DNA of 64,000 bases from Pomphorhynchus laevis (GCA_012934845.2 WNNJ02003401.1:1-64000), one strand, 5' to 3'; shown: positions 10,285-23,089, counted from the first letter of the stretch. A program made the numbers and translations. Notes: generated from the letters alone by a model not told the origin.

Positions 10285-10603
10285 GGCTGGACAAGAATAG
10301 TTGCGTAGAAGGGACTATCTTAAGGAGAATTTAACTATGGTTAGAAGACCTTGAGATGAAGAGGAGTGAGGCGGGGTTATGTACGGAATATAGTGGGAAC
10401 AAATGTGCTTAGGGATGTATCGAGTAATGTCCTTGGGGAGACGGATAGACCGCGTCTCCTGAAGGACTACAACATATGCATATCTACCAGATAGAAATCT
10501 TAGGGCAGAAGCTCCTCCCGAATTCCACTGAAGGATATTTAGTTAAAAATGCTCACGAGTATTCTGCATTGTGTTAGTTTTGCTTGGTGGGATTGCCTCA
10601 TCC

Positions 10604-11200
10604 CTAGACAGAGCTAGGGGCGGAAAGGTTGCCCTTTCCGCCACTAGCTCTGTCCTGGGCGTGCACTTGCCCACGGGCACTGTGTTTATCTCCCATTGAG
10701 GCGCCTATTTTGCCCTTTAACATTTTTCCAATCTTTATGGGGGGAACGGCGTGGGCCGAGGCCCCCCTCTTTTTCGATGCTGGAACGGCAAATTGTTTCG
10801 GTATTTCAGGACTATAATAAAAGACCGCAGTCAGGGCGGCTTCCATATACTCCACCTATTGATGGCGGATTGTATCTTGATATCGATGACACGAAGGATG
10901 CCACTGACGGACATTCTAGAGGCAGTCGGAATACGATTCTACTTTCTTAGCTTGCACCTGTCTGGCTAACTTGTTTCTATATACTTTGAACCGCGTGCAT
11001 TTACGCGACTATGCCGAATGACTCCCACCACAATTAGAACATAAGGGTGGAGCTATTAATTTATCTCCAGTACTAGGCTATGGCAAGAGGCCAGATCACA
11101 GACGCCACAAGTATTTGTGAGAGAACAGTTAGAGGCCCAGTGCGCCCATCCATGTCACTGGTTTAAATATACTCTTTTACTCGCGTTTACACCAATGCAC
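10604..11200 (-). pseudogene. LINE-B ORF1 remnant with CCHC knuckles
   Basis: Frames across 11200-10604 on the minus strand contain CSNCGGSHSA followed by SRKC (a C-x2-C-x4-H-x6-C knuckle-like set) and an earlier CGVCDLASCH, then a basic stretch, and end in an 83-codon open piece (10855-10604) with PASKKRGASAHAVPPIKIGK. Copy 2 retains IPESKKRGLLPTLKVGKLLK at 30.2-30.3 kb. ORF1 proteins of this class bind the element RNA. Several frame changes are present. Confidence 0.55.
10607..10654 (-). other. 22-bp hairpin over the ORF1 stop codon of LINE B
   Basis: Arms 10607-10628 and 10633-10654 are complementary at 21 of 22 positions around a four-base loop. The hairpin encodes the last codons of ORF1 and its stop. 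The equivalent place in copy 2 (about 30120-30170) keeps a weaker version. Confidence 0.7.
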
Positions 11201-11367
11201 GCACTGTAGTCTTTAAATATGATGTTGTGCAATCATTCGCAAGCTGCATATATTCTTCATCCCTGAGACGTGCAACATATAGACTGACGATTGCTGTAGT
11301 GCCATTCCTTTGCTACTAGCCCCTTCGGGAAGATAGAGATGTTAGTTGCCGATGTGGAGTTATCCTG

Positions 11368-11555
11368 TCCGTTCTTGGCATTCACTGTTGATCTGAAGAT
11401 ATGTTGATTTATCCGCAGCGATTCAGATAGAGTGATATTCATCAAGGTACTTGTTTGTAGAACTGTGCTATGGTGGTTGTAACTTAGTTGTATGCACGCT
11501 GTATATTTCTCCGAATTAATTCGGTTTATGTACTAGCATCTGTCTGTTGCTAAGT
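11368..11555 (+). repeat. Extra copy of the LINE-C FADD region
   Basis: Matches 13101-13345 (CCTGTCCGTT..TTGGCATTC.. through TTGTAGAACTGTG and GTTGTATGCACGCTG), although it sits 1.7 kb upstream of the RT start. It is therefore a displaced copy. Confidence 0.6.
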
Positions 11556-13100
11556 CGGTTGCCTAACCTGATCGTTTTCTTCTAATGGGTAATTTTAACT
11601 TACCGACTGTGAAATAGTTGATGATAGTTATCTAGACGGGTGGACCGGACGCAGACAAGGAATTATATTCTTATCTCGTTGACGAGTTACTGCTCGTTCA
11701 GCATGTATTCTTACCAACAAGGTTCATGAACGATAGTGCTTCCTTACTTGACCTTATATTTAGTTGGTTAATAACCGATGTTGTCAACCTTGAATATAAA
11801 TCACCAATCAGTTTGAGCGATAACTGTCCTTATGTTCGGCTTTACCTCGGTTCATTATACAAACAGTAATCATGTTTAATTAACACTATGTAAACTCTTG
11901 TGATATCGTCTAAACACTAAAGATTTACAAAGATTTGCTGAAAATCTTCAATTTGCCTGTGATAGTTGTGCTGTTGACGATAAATAGCTTAAGCTGAACA
12001 ACACGTCAATCACCATCCTAGATATATTTGCTTTAAAGACTATTATTCGTAAATAAAAACGGTCATGATGATCCGTGCTTTAATCCAGAATTAAAAGTTT
12101 TACTAAAGCGTAAACTTGCTACTTGCAATCGTTATCTTAGAAGTTCGTTCACTCGATTACGTAATCAATTTAGTAGAGCTAAACTTTCAAAGCGTAAATC
12201 ATACGAACTGCAAATAGCTCGTTTTTTGAAGTCACTCCGAATGAAAAATTAAATCGGTACCATGCTCGATATCACATGTGCTCTAATGGGGAATTTATAG
12301 ATTCGCAAGCTCATAGAGCTTAAATTTTTGCGGATATATTCGAGCTTGACAGTGATTCTCAGTCGGCCGGTTTATCTCTGGAATCAAAGACAAACCATTT
12401 CATCTATTAAGACATTCTATCGATGCTAGTTCGACAATGATAAGTAGCCACGATGCTGATATGAAAATTTCCAGTTATTGTTCGTCTTTATCTTCATCAT
12501 TTGATTACTTTCATACATTTGTGCTAAAAATTCTTCGCGCTAGTATAACTACCCCATTGTCTGAGTTATTTCACTTCTCGTTAAATAGTGGTCAGTTGCC
12601 AAAGGATTGATTAACCGATACCATTGTCCGAGTTTTTTAAAAAAGGCGAAAGGACCAGTGCTTGGAATTAGTCTCACAAGTTTAGTTTGTAAGATACTTG
12701 AGCGCATTGCTAATCGCCAAGTAACTAATCACCTTAATAGAAATAGCAAGATTCACCCAACCTAACATTGTTTCAGAAATTGTCGATCATGTTTAAGTAA
12801 TCTTCTTTGTTCTTGAGAGGAATGGGTGGCGTCAATTTCAGATGATATCGTCACTGATGTCGTGTTTGTTAATTTTAGCTCTGCATTTGACCGAGTTCCT
12901 CACTCTAGCTTGATTGAATTACTATTGACTATGAGGTCCACAATAATTTGATAATCTGGATTAAGTGTTTCGTATCTTTTTGCTTTCAAGTACGTGCCGG
13001 GAATACTACGTCAAGCACTCGATTACTTAAATGTAGTGTTTCTCACGGCACCGCTCTTTAGACCATTGCTGTTTAATGTTTCTTAATACTATTGACACAG

Positions 13101-13460
13101 TTGACCTGTCCGTTTTTGGCATTCGCTGTTGAACTGAAGATATGGAGAGTTATCCGCTGTGATTCAGATAGAAGTGATCTTCATCATGATCTGAATGTCC
13201 ATGACTACATTACTCATAGAAATGTTATCAAACTTGCTGATGTTGGCGGATTGAATGAGTGCTTGTTTGTAGAACTGTGTAATGGTGGTTGTAACGTAGT
13301 TGTATGCACGCTGGATCGTTGTTCGAATTCATTCTGTTTATGTTGACCAATTTGGTCTGTCCGTTTTTTGGCATTTGCTGATGATCTGAAGATATGGCAA
13401 GTTATCGTAATGATTCAGATAGGATTGATCTTCAGCATGATCTATGTACGATACACTTAT
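13101..13460 (+). repeat. Two tandem copies of the LINE-C FADD region
   Basis: 13101-13345 and 13349-13450 both begin TGTCCGTTTTTGGCATT and run through the ADDLKIW codons. The second copy keeps an exact AFADDLKIW reading; the first has V in place of the first D. Confidence 0.6.
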
Positions 13461-13989
13461 GTGTGTTAACCAAATCAGTCGTAAACACCTCCTAATCTGT
13501 TCACAGTCGAATAAGCAAGTATGTCGTATCATCTGACTATTTTATTGACCCGAATAAAATTCCATCTCACGATAATGTTCGTGACCTGGGTCTTATAGTC
13601 TCTTCCTAACTTAAGATATCGATGCACACTAGTCAGGTGTGCAATGCCCGCTGTGCTCTGTACCTGATTCGAAATTGCTTCGGATCATCGCTCCTCTCTA
13701 CATTTGAAATTCTTTTCAAGCTGCTAGTTCGGCCATTTTTGTATATGGTGTTTCGGCGTCCATTTTGTGTACTAGGAGAGAGATTAACGACCTCGAAATT
13801 ATGTTAAAACGGTCGTCAAAATGGTGTGCGGGCATGTTTGGTAAACCGTACACATTTCGTTTACAATGTATCTGCTTGACTACTGTAAGATCTCAACTAC
13901 TTCTTCATGGCCTCGTTAACACGCGACACCTGTCAAAAAACGTGATTGCTACCCTATTGGTTCAATTAAGGTTAATTTGAGGTGTAGAT

Positions 13990-15395
13990 ACGACATCATT
14001 CCTGGATTTTATCATTACACATTTATCGATATCTATTTAGGTTCAACAATATCTTATTAATATCAAAAATGCCGAATAAAGATCAAATTTTGTTAAAAAT
14101 AGCTGATACAGTAATTTTGTTTGTTATAATATATAAATTTTGGTTTATCTTTGTCAGCAAGCACATACAGGTTTGGTTTTAAATTAGCAAAATCATCATA
14201 ATTAAAATTTTTCTACCAAAAACGCGATACCTTGTTAATCAAATGTATGGAATACGTCCAAAATATGTAGTATTTCAAAATAATAAAATTTAGAAATGCC
14301 AAAATTTTTATAACTTTAGATAATGACATGTGTCTGTATTACCAAAGCTGTTCATATTAGTCATTGTTAAGGTACCTGAATTTACATCATTGTGTAAGAA
14401 TTAGTGTAATAATTAATATATCGCAAATAATATTTAGTTATCAACTAAAATTGTTGAACAAAATTATTATAACGATATGAAATTCTTCCAGAGAATAAAT
14501 AAAGATAGTGAATTTAAAACAATATCAAAATCTGAATATGTCATTGTTAAATTATAAATTTAGTCTAATTTTTTAATTTTATATAAGGATATATTCAAAA
14601 TTGACCGTTTTTGATCATCTTATAAAATTTTGGGACAAACAATATTTCACATATATATCAAATATAAAATTTTATATCAAATATAAAATTTAAAGTTAAT
14701 CAACATTAATAATACAATGATGACAGAAAGTGAATAATAAACATTGACTTACAAGTGTGAAATTGTGTGTTTGCTGTGTAAGAATCTATTGGAGATATTC
14801 TTGATGTAATTGTAAGACAGATCTCTAAATAAAGTAATAAAAATACTAACTAAATTCTGTTCATAATAGGTACCTGAATTTACATCATTGTGTAATTATA
14901 TCAACTCTCTTTTGCAGTATCTTTCCTCTATATACGGGATATTAATTCACCCATACAAAGGTGGATTAAAATATAAAAATACACGATCTTAAGCGATTTT
15001 GTGTTGCTTTGAGTGCGATCATATAATAAAACTATTAGAAACGATTATTTAGCAAAAACAATTGTAAATGTTCCTATTTAAAAGTATTAAATAGTTATTT
15101 AATAATTTCAATTCGCATTGAAGTTTCTGCAAAGTAGGTTGCAACTCTGACATTGTTGGCGCGCTATAGCATTTAAATATAAATTTTGCTTGAATTAACT
15201 CAAAATCAGATGCGAAATATTATGCGAAATAAGGTAATATGAATGATTAAAATTATGAATGTTTTAATTTATGATGCATTAGTTAAAAAATAATTAAAAA
15301 CTAAATAATTTAAAGTTTATAAATTAATCAATTATGAATGCATAAATGTATTTATTTTTAATAAATGTTTTAAAAAACATTTAAAAAAAACATTT
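13990..15395. other. AT-rich non-coding stretch with a 28-bp direct repeat
   Basis: No gene seen. AGGTACCTGAATTTACATCA.. is present at about 14371 and again at about 14869. The rest is low-complexity AT sequence. Confidence 0.5.
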
Positions 15396-16287
15396 TATTA
15401 GTCAATTTATAAAAATGACTTTTAGTTTAAATTTTTATTTTAAATTTTAACTTGATACAGATTAAATTGTATAAAATCTTATATAATTATTAATTAATTA
15501 TCTTTATTTTTATTTATAAATAGTATAAAAACATAGACTCAGTTAACTGATCTGATTTGTTCTACTGTCAAGTTATTATTGACCTGTTTTACTGAGATCG
15601 TGTAGTCTTTATTGATTGAATTAGTTTGAACTTAAGACGTAATTTTTGTGGATTCTACTAATATTTTAATTTTGTATACAATATGAGTATATTTCCTACT
15701 TTTCATAATAAGAGTCGGTCATTATCTGAATTCTAAATCTATCGAATCGAAAACTCTTGCTTGTAACAGAAATACTTTTTCAAAACCAAGTAGATAAATT
15801 CTTTATTTAAGAAACTAAATTACTGGAAAAAAAATATTTTTAATTAAAATCTATAAAATCATTTACGAAAACATTGTTACATTGAATAATTTTTTCGTTT
15901 TTGCCTACACATCTGATGATGTTGGCGGTAGTCATCGAAATATAACATTTTAAATGAAAAAAATATATTATTACGGTAAAATATTTCTAAATTCTGTAAT
16001 CGATAACAAGGATGTGCCGCAAAATTTGAGTTTGAATGTTTTGTGCATTTCCAGTACACTATTGCGGAAATTTATATTTACTAATTGGCATTTGTATGAT
16101 AAAATCAGTAATCTTAGATTTATCTATATGGGCCACTAAGTTGTTACTGACGAAAAGGGAGACATTCAAAAATTATTAATTTGATCTCTAGTTTAAGGTG
16201 AAGTTTGCCATGTTTTCATTTGCCTCGATCTAATTTGCTCTACTGACATGCCACTATAAAACGGTGAGCTTTGTCTTCCCGGTAATT

Positions 16288-16445
16288 CATCAAAGGAAAT
16301 ACGTCATTTGCGCGTGTTTAACCCCGTTGCTATGCTGGGTCGAGGAATAGGGCCCGAAACTGATAGCATAGCAGTTCCCACTGATGACCTCTGAGCCTTA
16401 TTTTGATAGATCATTTGTTATTTATTAGTCAATTTATAAAAATGA
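16288..16445 (+). repeat. PLE structured module, copy a
   Basis: Hairpin C (AAATACGT with GCGTGTTT, 8 pairs using two G-U) and helix E (TTGCTATGC with GCATAGCAG) are kept. Helix D is partly lost. The upstream strand of helix A is replaced by tail-motif sequence, so this copy is chimeric. A partial 3' part lies at 17462-17530. Confidence 0.6.
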
Positions 16446-17751
16446 CTTTTAGTTTAAATTTTTATTTTAAATTTTAACTTGATACAGATTAAATTGTATA
16501 AAATCTTATATAATTATTAATTAATTATCTTTATTTTTATTTATAAATAGTATAAAAACATAGACTCAGTTAACTGATCTGATTTGTTCTACTGGCAAGT
16601 TATTATTGGCCTGTAAACTTTGTTTTCCGGTAATAAACCCATTATTAGAAATACTGAAACTATGTATTATTGATACGACTTACTATTTTTCTGTTAATTT
16701 TCAGTAAAATAAATTGTATAAAATCTTATATTATTATTTATTTATCTTTATTTTTAATTTATATGTCGTATAAAATACATAGACTCAGTTATCTGATCTG
16801 ATTTGTTATACTGACAAGTTGTTATTGACGTGTCGACTTTCTTTTCCGGCAATATAACCTCTGTCAGAAATACTGAAACTGTATTATTGATTGTTTAATT
16901 ATTTAAAATAATCTTCTGTTAATATTCGATTTAATCTTTGAGTATTATACACTGAAAAATATAACACCATATTTGAATAACACGGAATGTATCATGTTAA
17001 CCATGAACTGACGCACTCCCTGTAAGCGTACCAGTTCCTCGCTTATTCGAAATACGATCTCACTAGATCGTCTTTAGAATAAGCGAAGACAAAAGCTAAC
17101 GTATCTTTTCAACATCTTGATATTTACCGTTGTTTCGCTCGTTTTCTACTTTTCGAATCATTGTTTATCGAATGTAATAACCTATGAAGTAGACGAGATC
17201 ACGCACACAATCAAATTAACTCATATATAGGAATCAGATTTGTTAACTATGTATACTAATTTCGTACGAATCAGATCACTTAACTAATTATGTTACGTAA
17301 TTTGTACTATGAAATTAACGGTTTTCTTATTATTTGAAATATTAAAAACAAGTCATATGTGAAAATTTTTGATTAACAACACGAGCCTAGAAGACAAATA
17401 GAGAATCGAATTATCATTCATTTAAATGTTGCTTAGCAACAAAATTTTCAATAACATTTCCTCCTAATGACCGCTAATCCTTATTCTGATACATCTTCGG
17501 CTATTTATAAGTCAATTCATAAAAATTGATTTTTATTTTAAATTTTAATTTTATCTTGATATAAATTATATAAAATCTTATATAACATTTATTAATTATT
17601 TATATTTATCTATAATTATTTTATTTATTACTTAATTATTTAGTTTTTATTTAGCATTATGTTTTAATTATTTTTTAATTTATAAAATACGTAGATTCAG
17701 TTAACAATTAACTCTATTTTGTATTTCGTAGATGCGCGAAAGAGAGTAAAG

Positions 17752-17815
17752 AGGACCGCTGATCCTTATTTCTATACATCGTCTGCTATTTATAAGTCAA
17801 TTTATAAAAATTGAC
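17752..17815 (+). repeat. PLE module, partial 3' copy with terminal hairpin
   Basis: Keeps the downstream strand and the hairpin AGTCAATT / AATTGACT (8 bp). Confidence 0.5.
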
Positions 17816-18282
17816 TTTTATTAAATTTTAAATTTAACTTTACAAATGTAAATTTTATAAAATCTTATATAATAGCTTATTTCTTATAATTATTTATTAT
17901 TACTTATTTATTATTTAATTCAATTTTTATTTAGCATTATTTTTAATTTATAAATAATTTAATATACGTAGATTCAGTTAGCTAATTTGCTTTACTGACA
18001 AGTTATTATTGACGTGTGGACTTTGTTTTAACCGGTAATACTGAAACTGCATTATTAATACGACATTAATATTATAAAATTAATAATTAAAAATTATTAA
18101 TTTGTATGTTTATTTTCAAGAAGTTTGGTGATTTTTTCTTATAATTTGGAATTATACATCAACAAATATTATTAAAATATTAAATTCACAATTTATAAAT
18201 CAATAAAATATTATTAAAAATAAATATAAAATGTTATTAAAAATAAATTTAAATTCTTAAGAGGAAAATTTTTATACTTTAA

Positions 18283-18435
18283 TAGACTAATAAATAACAG
18301 AAGTTGGATCAGAATAAGGATTAGAGGTCATCAATATGAACTGCTATATATGGGGCCAAATACGTTCTAAGGACGTATTTCCTCTGATTAAATTTGATTA
18401 TATAGTATCTTATTCTAATACAGAGTAGATTAGTT
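18283..18435 (-). repeat. PLE structured module, copy d
   Basis: Minus strand. Hairpin C reads AAATACGT / ACGTATTT, changing two positions of copy h on both sides of the stem. Helix D and part of helix E are deleted. Confidence 0.6.
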
Positions 18436-18633
18436 ATTATCCATCCATAAAAATTTTCCGCTAATGATTTTAAATTTATTTTTAATATTATTAGTATTTA
18501 ATATAATTATAAAAGCATAATAATGCTAAATCAAAAATTAAAAATTAAATAATAAAATAAATTGTTTTAAGATTTTTATAATTTAAATCAAGTTAAAAAA
18601 ATAAAATTTAAAATAAACGTCATTTTTATGAAT

Positions 18634-18815
18634 TGACTAATAAATAACAGACGTTGTATCAGAATAAGAATTAGAGGTCATCAGGAGGAACTGCTATGCT
18701 ATCAGGTTTCGGCCCCTTAACTCCTCTACTCAACATAGCAGCGGGGCCAAATACATGCTAATGATGTATTTCCTCTGATAAAACTATCTAGTATCTTATT
18801 CTAATACAAATTATA
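18634..18815 (-). repeat. PLE structured module, copy e (complete)
   Basis: Nearly identical to copy h at 23818-24020 but on the minus strand, with all helices A to E present. Confidence 0.65.
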
Positions 18816-18896
18816 TTATTTATTATCCATCCATAAAAATTTGCCACTTAAGAGTTTAAATTTATTCTTTATATTATTGTGTTGATTTATATATTT

Positions 18897-18935
18897 TACT
18901 ATTTTCTGCTTGATGTTGAAATCAAGCAGAAAATA
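18897..18935. repeat. Short-spacer palindrome at a PLE joint
   Basis: Arms TACTATTTTCTGCTTGAT and ATCAAGCAGAAAATAGTA with a six-base spacer. The same motif without its mirror is at 23703-23725. Confidence 0.75.
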
Positions 18936-19319
18936 GTAATATAAATAATAATATACATAGTATATTATTAATTATCCATCCATAAAAAATGTTTGCTTAA
19001 GTAAATATACATATTTATAATTGATAAATATGTGCGATTTTATCCGATTCATACGATTTTATCAGGTTTTAACCCCTATTCCTTTAATACTTTATATTAG
19101 AGGAATTATATTCTTATTATATTCTAATTATTATTTTTATTTATTTTGTTGATTTATATAGTGTAAATTTGATATTTTATTATATTTTGTTGCTGAAAAA
19201 ATCAATAAACTTATAAAGAATCTTATAACAATTATTTATTTTATTATTTAATAAATTTAAATTCTTAAGAGGAAAGTTTTTATGGATTTATAATAAACAT
19301 GATGATTTTTATTAGAATA

Positions 19320-19500
19320 ATATACTTGATACTTAAATTTCATCAAATAAAATACATCATTAGCATGCCTTTGGACCAGCTGCTATGTTGGGTCAAGAAT
19401 AGTGGCCGAAACATGATAACATATCACTTCATCCTGATGACTTCAAATCGTTATTTTGATACATCGTCTTTTATTTATTAGTCAATTCATAGCAATTAAC
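19320..19500 (+). repeat. PLE structured module, copy f
   Basis: Diverged copy. Helix A survives with G-U pairs (TTAGAATAA with TTATTTTGA) and helix D survives with a one-base bulge (GGACCA with TGGCC). A partial minus-strand copy g lies at 19668-19715. Confidence 0.55.
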
Positions 19501-20247
19501 TTTTATTTTAAATTTCAATTTTATATAAATTACATAAAATATTATATAAATTTAAAATATTAACAATTTTCAGTCGCAAATTTAGACCCGCTGTATAACA
19601 TCTTATATAAATTGTATGAAATCTTATATAATTATCTTTATTTTTAATTTACAATGTAGCATAATATATTCGATCATCAGGAAGACCTGCTATATTATCA
19701 GGTTTCGGCCCTGATTCGTCAAAGAAAATCAATGCAAAACGGGATAATAACTTGTCAGTAAAATAAATCAGATAATTTTATATAGTATAAAATACGTAGA
19801 CTCAGTTATCTGATCTGATTGGTTTTTCTGACAAGTTATTATTGATAATATTATTATTAAATAACTATATAAGATTTTATACAAATTACAATATTTTATA
19901 TAGATCCTTAAAGTCACTTTTAAATTAAATTTTGCAAATTTTATATCTAAAATAATTTAATAATGACGTATTTTCTCTAATTACATTTAATCATCTACTG
20001 TAATCGACTGTCTACTGTCTGCGTATTTTATTGCTAAAGGTGAGTTACAAGATTTTATTTAATTTATTTGTAGTATAAAATACGTAGACTCAGTTATCTG
20101 ATCTGATTGGTTTTTCTGACAAGTTATTATTGATCTGTTGACTTAGTTTTCCCGATAATATAACATATGTCAGAAATACTAAAACTAAAATAATATATTA
20201 GATCATGAAAATATTTAAAAATATTTTTTTTAAATCAAAATAAAATA

Positions 20248-20298
20248 ATTTTCTGCTTGATGGTATTTTTTAAATAAAAATACCATCAAGCAGAAAAT
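20248..20298. repeat. 23-bp perfect palindrome with 5-base spacer
   Basis: The arms are exact reverse complements. They contain the same PLE motif (CATCAAGCAGAAAAT) as the palindrome near 18.9 kb. Confidence 0.85.
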
Positions 20299-20704
20299 AT
20301 AACAAAATCAGAAGAAACACATTTTTGCATGAGCATTCATGCATACCATATAATATAAAATATAATACATTAAATCATGAAATTTTAAGAATTGCAACTA
20401 TTTGTCACTATATTGTATTTCTTTAAAATTATTTAAAGAATGATTCTATACATTCTTGAACGAATGTATAGATCCGATAATCGATCATGTTGTACTTTTC
20501 CTTCTTGCATTATGCAAAAGCGGCTACCTAACCGGTCCAAATGACTGCTTTATCCTAGTAACTAACCGCTAAAGGTGAGTTACAAGATTTTATTTAATTT
20601 ATTTGTAGTATAAAATACGTAGACTCAGTTATCTGATCTGATTGGTTTTTATGACAAGTTATTGATCTGTTGACTTCGTTTTCCCGAACGAAGTAGGGAA
20701 AATA

Positions 20705-20748
20705 GTTTTCCCTACTTCGTTATATAGTTATAACGAAGTAGGGAAAAC
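20705..20748. repeat. 20-bp perfect palindrome with 4-base spacer
   Basis: GTTTTCCCTACTTCGTTATA and its reverse complement flank TAGT. Further partial copies of the same words continue to about 20810. Confidence 0.85.
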
Positions 20749-20944
20749 GAAATAGTAGTTATAACGTTATATACTATAGTTATAGTTTTCCTTATAACTA
20801 TATAAGATTTTATACAAATTAATATTTTATATAGATCCTTTAAGTTACTTTCAAATTAAATTTTGTAAATTTTTCATCAAAATTTATTATTACTTTGTCG
20901 GTTTGCAGTATTCTACATATCAGTAGAATAAATCAGATAATTTT

Positions 20945-21065
20945 ATATAGTATAAAATACGTAGACTCTGTTATCAATCTGATTTGTTCTACTGACAAGT
21001 TATTATTGACCTTTGGACTTTGTTTTATCGGAAATAACTTTTGCTAGAAATACTGGAACATGTAC
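20945..21065 (+). repeat. PLE tail repeat (representative copy)
   Basis: Unit around ACGTAGACTCAGTTATCTGA, then ACTGACAAGTTATTATTGAC, a TTTGTTTTCCGGTAAT-like segment and AGAAATACTGAAAC. Other copies or parts: 15530-15600, 16552-16680, 16769-16890, 17684-17715, 17953-18060, 19783-19850, 20071-20190, 20608-20700, 21066-21100, 21485-21515, 24127-24165, 35340-35385, 52188-52220. Confidence 0.7.
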
Positions 21066-21878
21066 TGTTATAAAATAGGTAGATTCAGTTATCTGATGCT
21101 TTAAGTTCTATATTAAATTTTTTTCTGAGAAGTCACTTAAAGATATTCTATTTTATTATATTTTCGAAAATGTTTTAACCATAGAGTTTAAATAACTTAT
21201 CATTCTTTTCATTCATTCAGATTTAGTGATAAGATTGAGAATAACTTAAATAATATTTATAAGAAAGACTTTCAATACAACTTTTTTAATTAACACAAAC
21301 GAGAAAGTATAAGCCTGCATGCTTTTTTACAACCTTCGTCGGGAAACTTAACTAGGAATGCTCCTACTACAGACGCTTAGCCTACAATGAGGTGTCTATA
21401 TTATAAATAATATTTATAATATAAAAATACATTATAATAAATATATAAAATAACATAAAAATACTTTTTTGTTCTTTTAATAATATAAAATACGTTGACT
21501 CAGTTAGCTGATTCGATTTAACATATAGAATAGATAACCAGGCTATGAAGGAGAAAATTTATTTAAATAACAATCGTTTAGGATTTATCTATTTCGGATA
21601 AATTCGAAACGTTCGTTCTTTTACTAAATTGTCTCCTTAGTTAAGAATTGCATTCGTGTCGAACTCAACATGTTTCATTTTACACTGATCTGTTCTGTAC
21701 AATAAACAACTAAATCATTATTAGCTATAGTATTGCAAGCTATTGTGTCTATTTTTATAAAATAACTGATAATTTGTAGAGAATTGTAAAAATATGTCCG
21801 TTGTAATATAAGTGATGACATAACATATCGTAAATGTTTCACATGTATTATTTTAAAATATAATTTTTATTAATCTGT

Positions 21879-22898
21879 TGTAAATACATAAATTAATAGA
21901 TTCATAAATTAATTATTAATTGTAAATAAATTTTATCGAGGTAATCAATTAAATAATTGTAAATTAATTCATCATTATTTATGTAAATACATAAATTAAT
22001 AGATTCATAAATTAATTATTAATTGTAAATAAATTTTATCGAGGTAATCAATTAAATAATTGTAAATTAATTCATCATTATTTATGTAAATACATAAATT
22101 AATAGATTCATAAATTAATTATTAATTGTAAATAAATTTTATCGAGGTAATCAATTAAATAATTGTAAATTAATTCATCATTATTTATGTAAATACATAA
22201 ATTAATAGATTCATAAATTAATTATTAATTGTAAATAAATTTTATCGAGGTAATCAATTAAATAATTGTAAATTAATTCATCATTATTTATGTAAATACA
22301 TAAATTAATAGATTCATAAATTAATTATTAATTGTAAATAAATTTTATCGAGGTAATCAATTAAATAATTGTAAATTAATTCATCATTATTTATGTAAAT
22401 ACATAAATTAATAGATTCATAAATTAATTATTAATTGTAAATAAATTTTATCGAGGTAATCAATTAAATAATTGTAAATTAATTCATCATTATTTATGTA
22501 AATACATAAATTAATAGATTCATAAATTAATTATTAATTGTAAATAAATTTTATCGAGGTAATCAATTAAATAATTGTAAATTAATTCATCATTATTTAT
22601 GTAAATACATAAATTAATAGATTCATAAATTAATTATTAATTGTAAATAAATTTTATCGAGGTAATCAATTAAATAATTGTAAATTAATTCATCATTATT
22701 TATGTAAATACATAAATTAATAGATTCATAAATTAATTATTAATTGTAAATAAATTTTATCGAGGTAATCAATTAAATAATTGTAAATTAATTCATCATT
22801 ATTTATGTAAATACATAAATTAATAGATTCATAAATTAATTATTAATTGTAAATAAATTTTATCGAGGTAATCAATTAAATAATTGTAAATTAATTCA
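21879..22898. repeat. 103-bp minisatellite, about 9.9 copies
   Basis: Tandem array with a constant 103-base period (successive starts at 21881, 21984, 22087, 22190 and so on). Copies look identical in my reading. The unit is AT-rich with one GC-bearing word, TTTTATCGAGGTAATCAATT. It ends 190 bases before the Ubl gene at 23090. The homogeneity means recent expansion or collapse/expansion of an assembly. Confidence 0.97.
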
Positions 22899-23089
22899 CC
22901 CTATTCTATAAAATAGAATTTCGATAAAATGACGATAAAATTAACAAAATCTAAAAAGTAAACCCTAAATGATTAATATATATAGTATAGAATGCTGGTG
23001 GAATATAGAATTCTTTCGGGTTTTTAAATTATCAAAATAAATAAAACAAGTATTTTTAGCGGAAATATTCAAATGAGCTATTTAACGCC

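Larger units (their letters stand above)
8680..11250 (-). mobile_element. LINE family B, copy 1, decayed
   Basis: Minus-strand remains of a LINE with a zinc-knuckle ORF1 (about 10604-11200), an APE endonuclease (9634-10284) and pieces of reverse transcriptase (8968-9677). The RT palm is short, so part has been lost between endonuclease and RT. A 30-base stretch is duplicated at 9370-9420. Copies 2 (29.64-30.55 kb) and 3 (39.09-40.19 kb) share its sequence. The gypsy element ends just outside its 3' side. Confidence 0.75.
11340..13990 (+). mobile_element. LINE family C, heavily decayed
   Basis: Plus-strand coding-like debris of a third LINE. Translated scraps include VFVNFSSAFDRVPHSSLIEL near 12870-12920 (RT palm), TAPLFRPLLFN near 13050 and AFADDLKIWQ near 13373-13400 (catalytic FADD), followed by a C-terminal part at 13620-13980 (LYLIRNCFGSS, RPFLYMVFRRP). 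Upstream, 12060-12240 resembles the linker before RT. Stops and shifts are frequent. The stretch around the FADD motif occurs three times (see repeat entries). Confidence 0.65.
15396..21560. mobile_element. Cluster of Penelope-like element (PLE) tails in both orientations
   Basis: About 6 kb made of repeated PLE 3' parts. They consist of the last codons of the RT (GKFLWMDNK-like, e.g. about 18250, 18435-18490 minus, 18830-18880 minus, 19260-19290), the structured module, AT-rich spacers, and a tail motif around ACTCAGTTATCTGATCTGAT. The segment 15396-15580 is repeated almost unchanged at 16425-16605. Orientation switches several times (minus at 18.3, 18.6 and 19.7 kb; plus at 16.3 and 19.4 kb). 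No RT palm is left here, so these are 5'-truncated copies or tandem terminal repeats, both of which PLEs are known to produce. Confidence 0.65.

Noticed and set aside
15396-21560. CRISPR-like or satellite array
   Set aside because: The repeats are irregularly spaced, in both orientations and include RT coding ends, so they are PLE tails and not an array.
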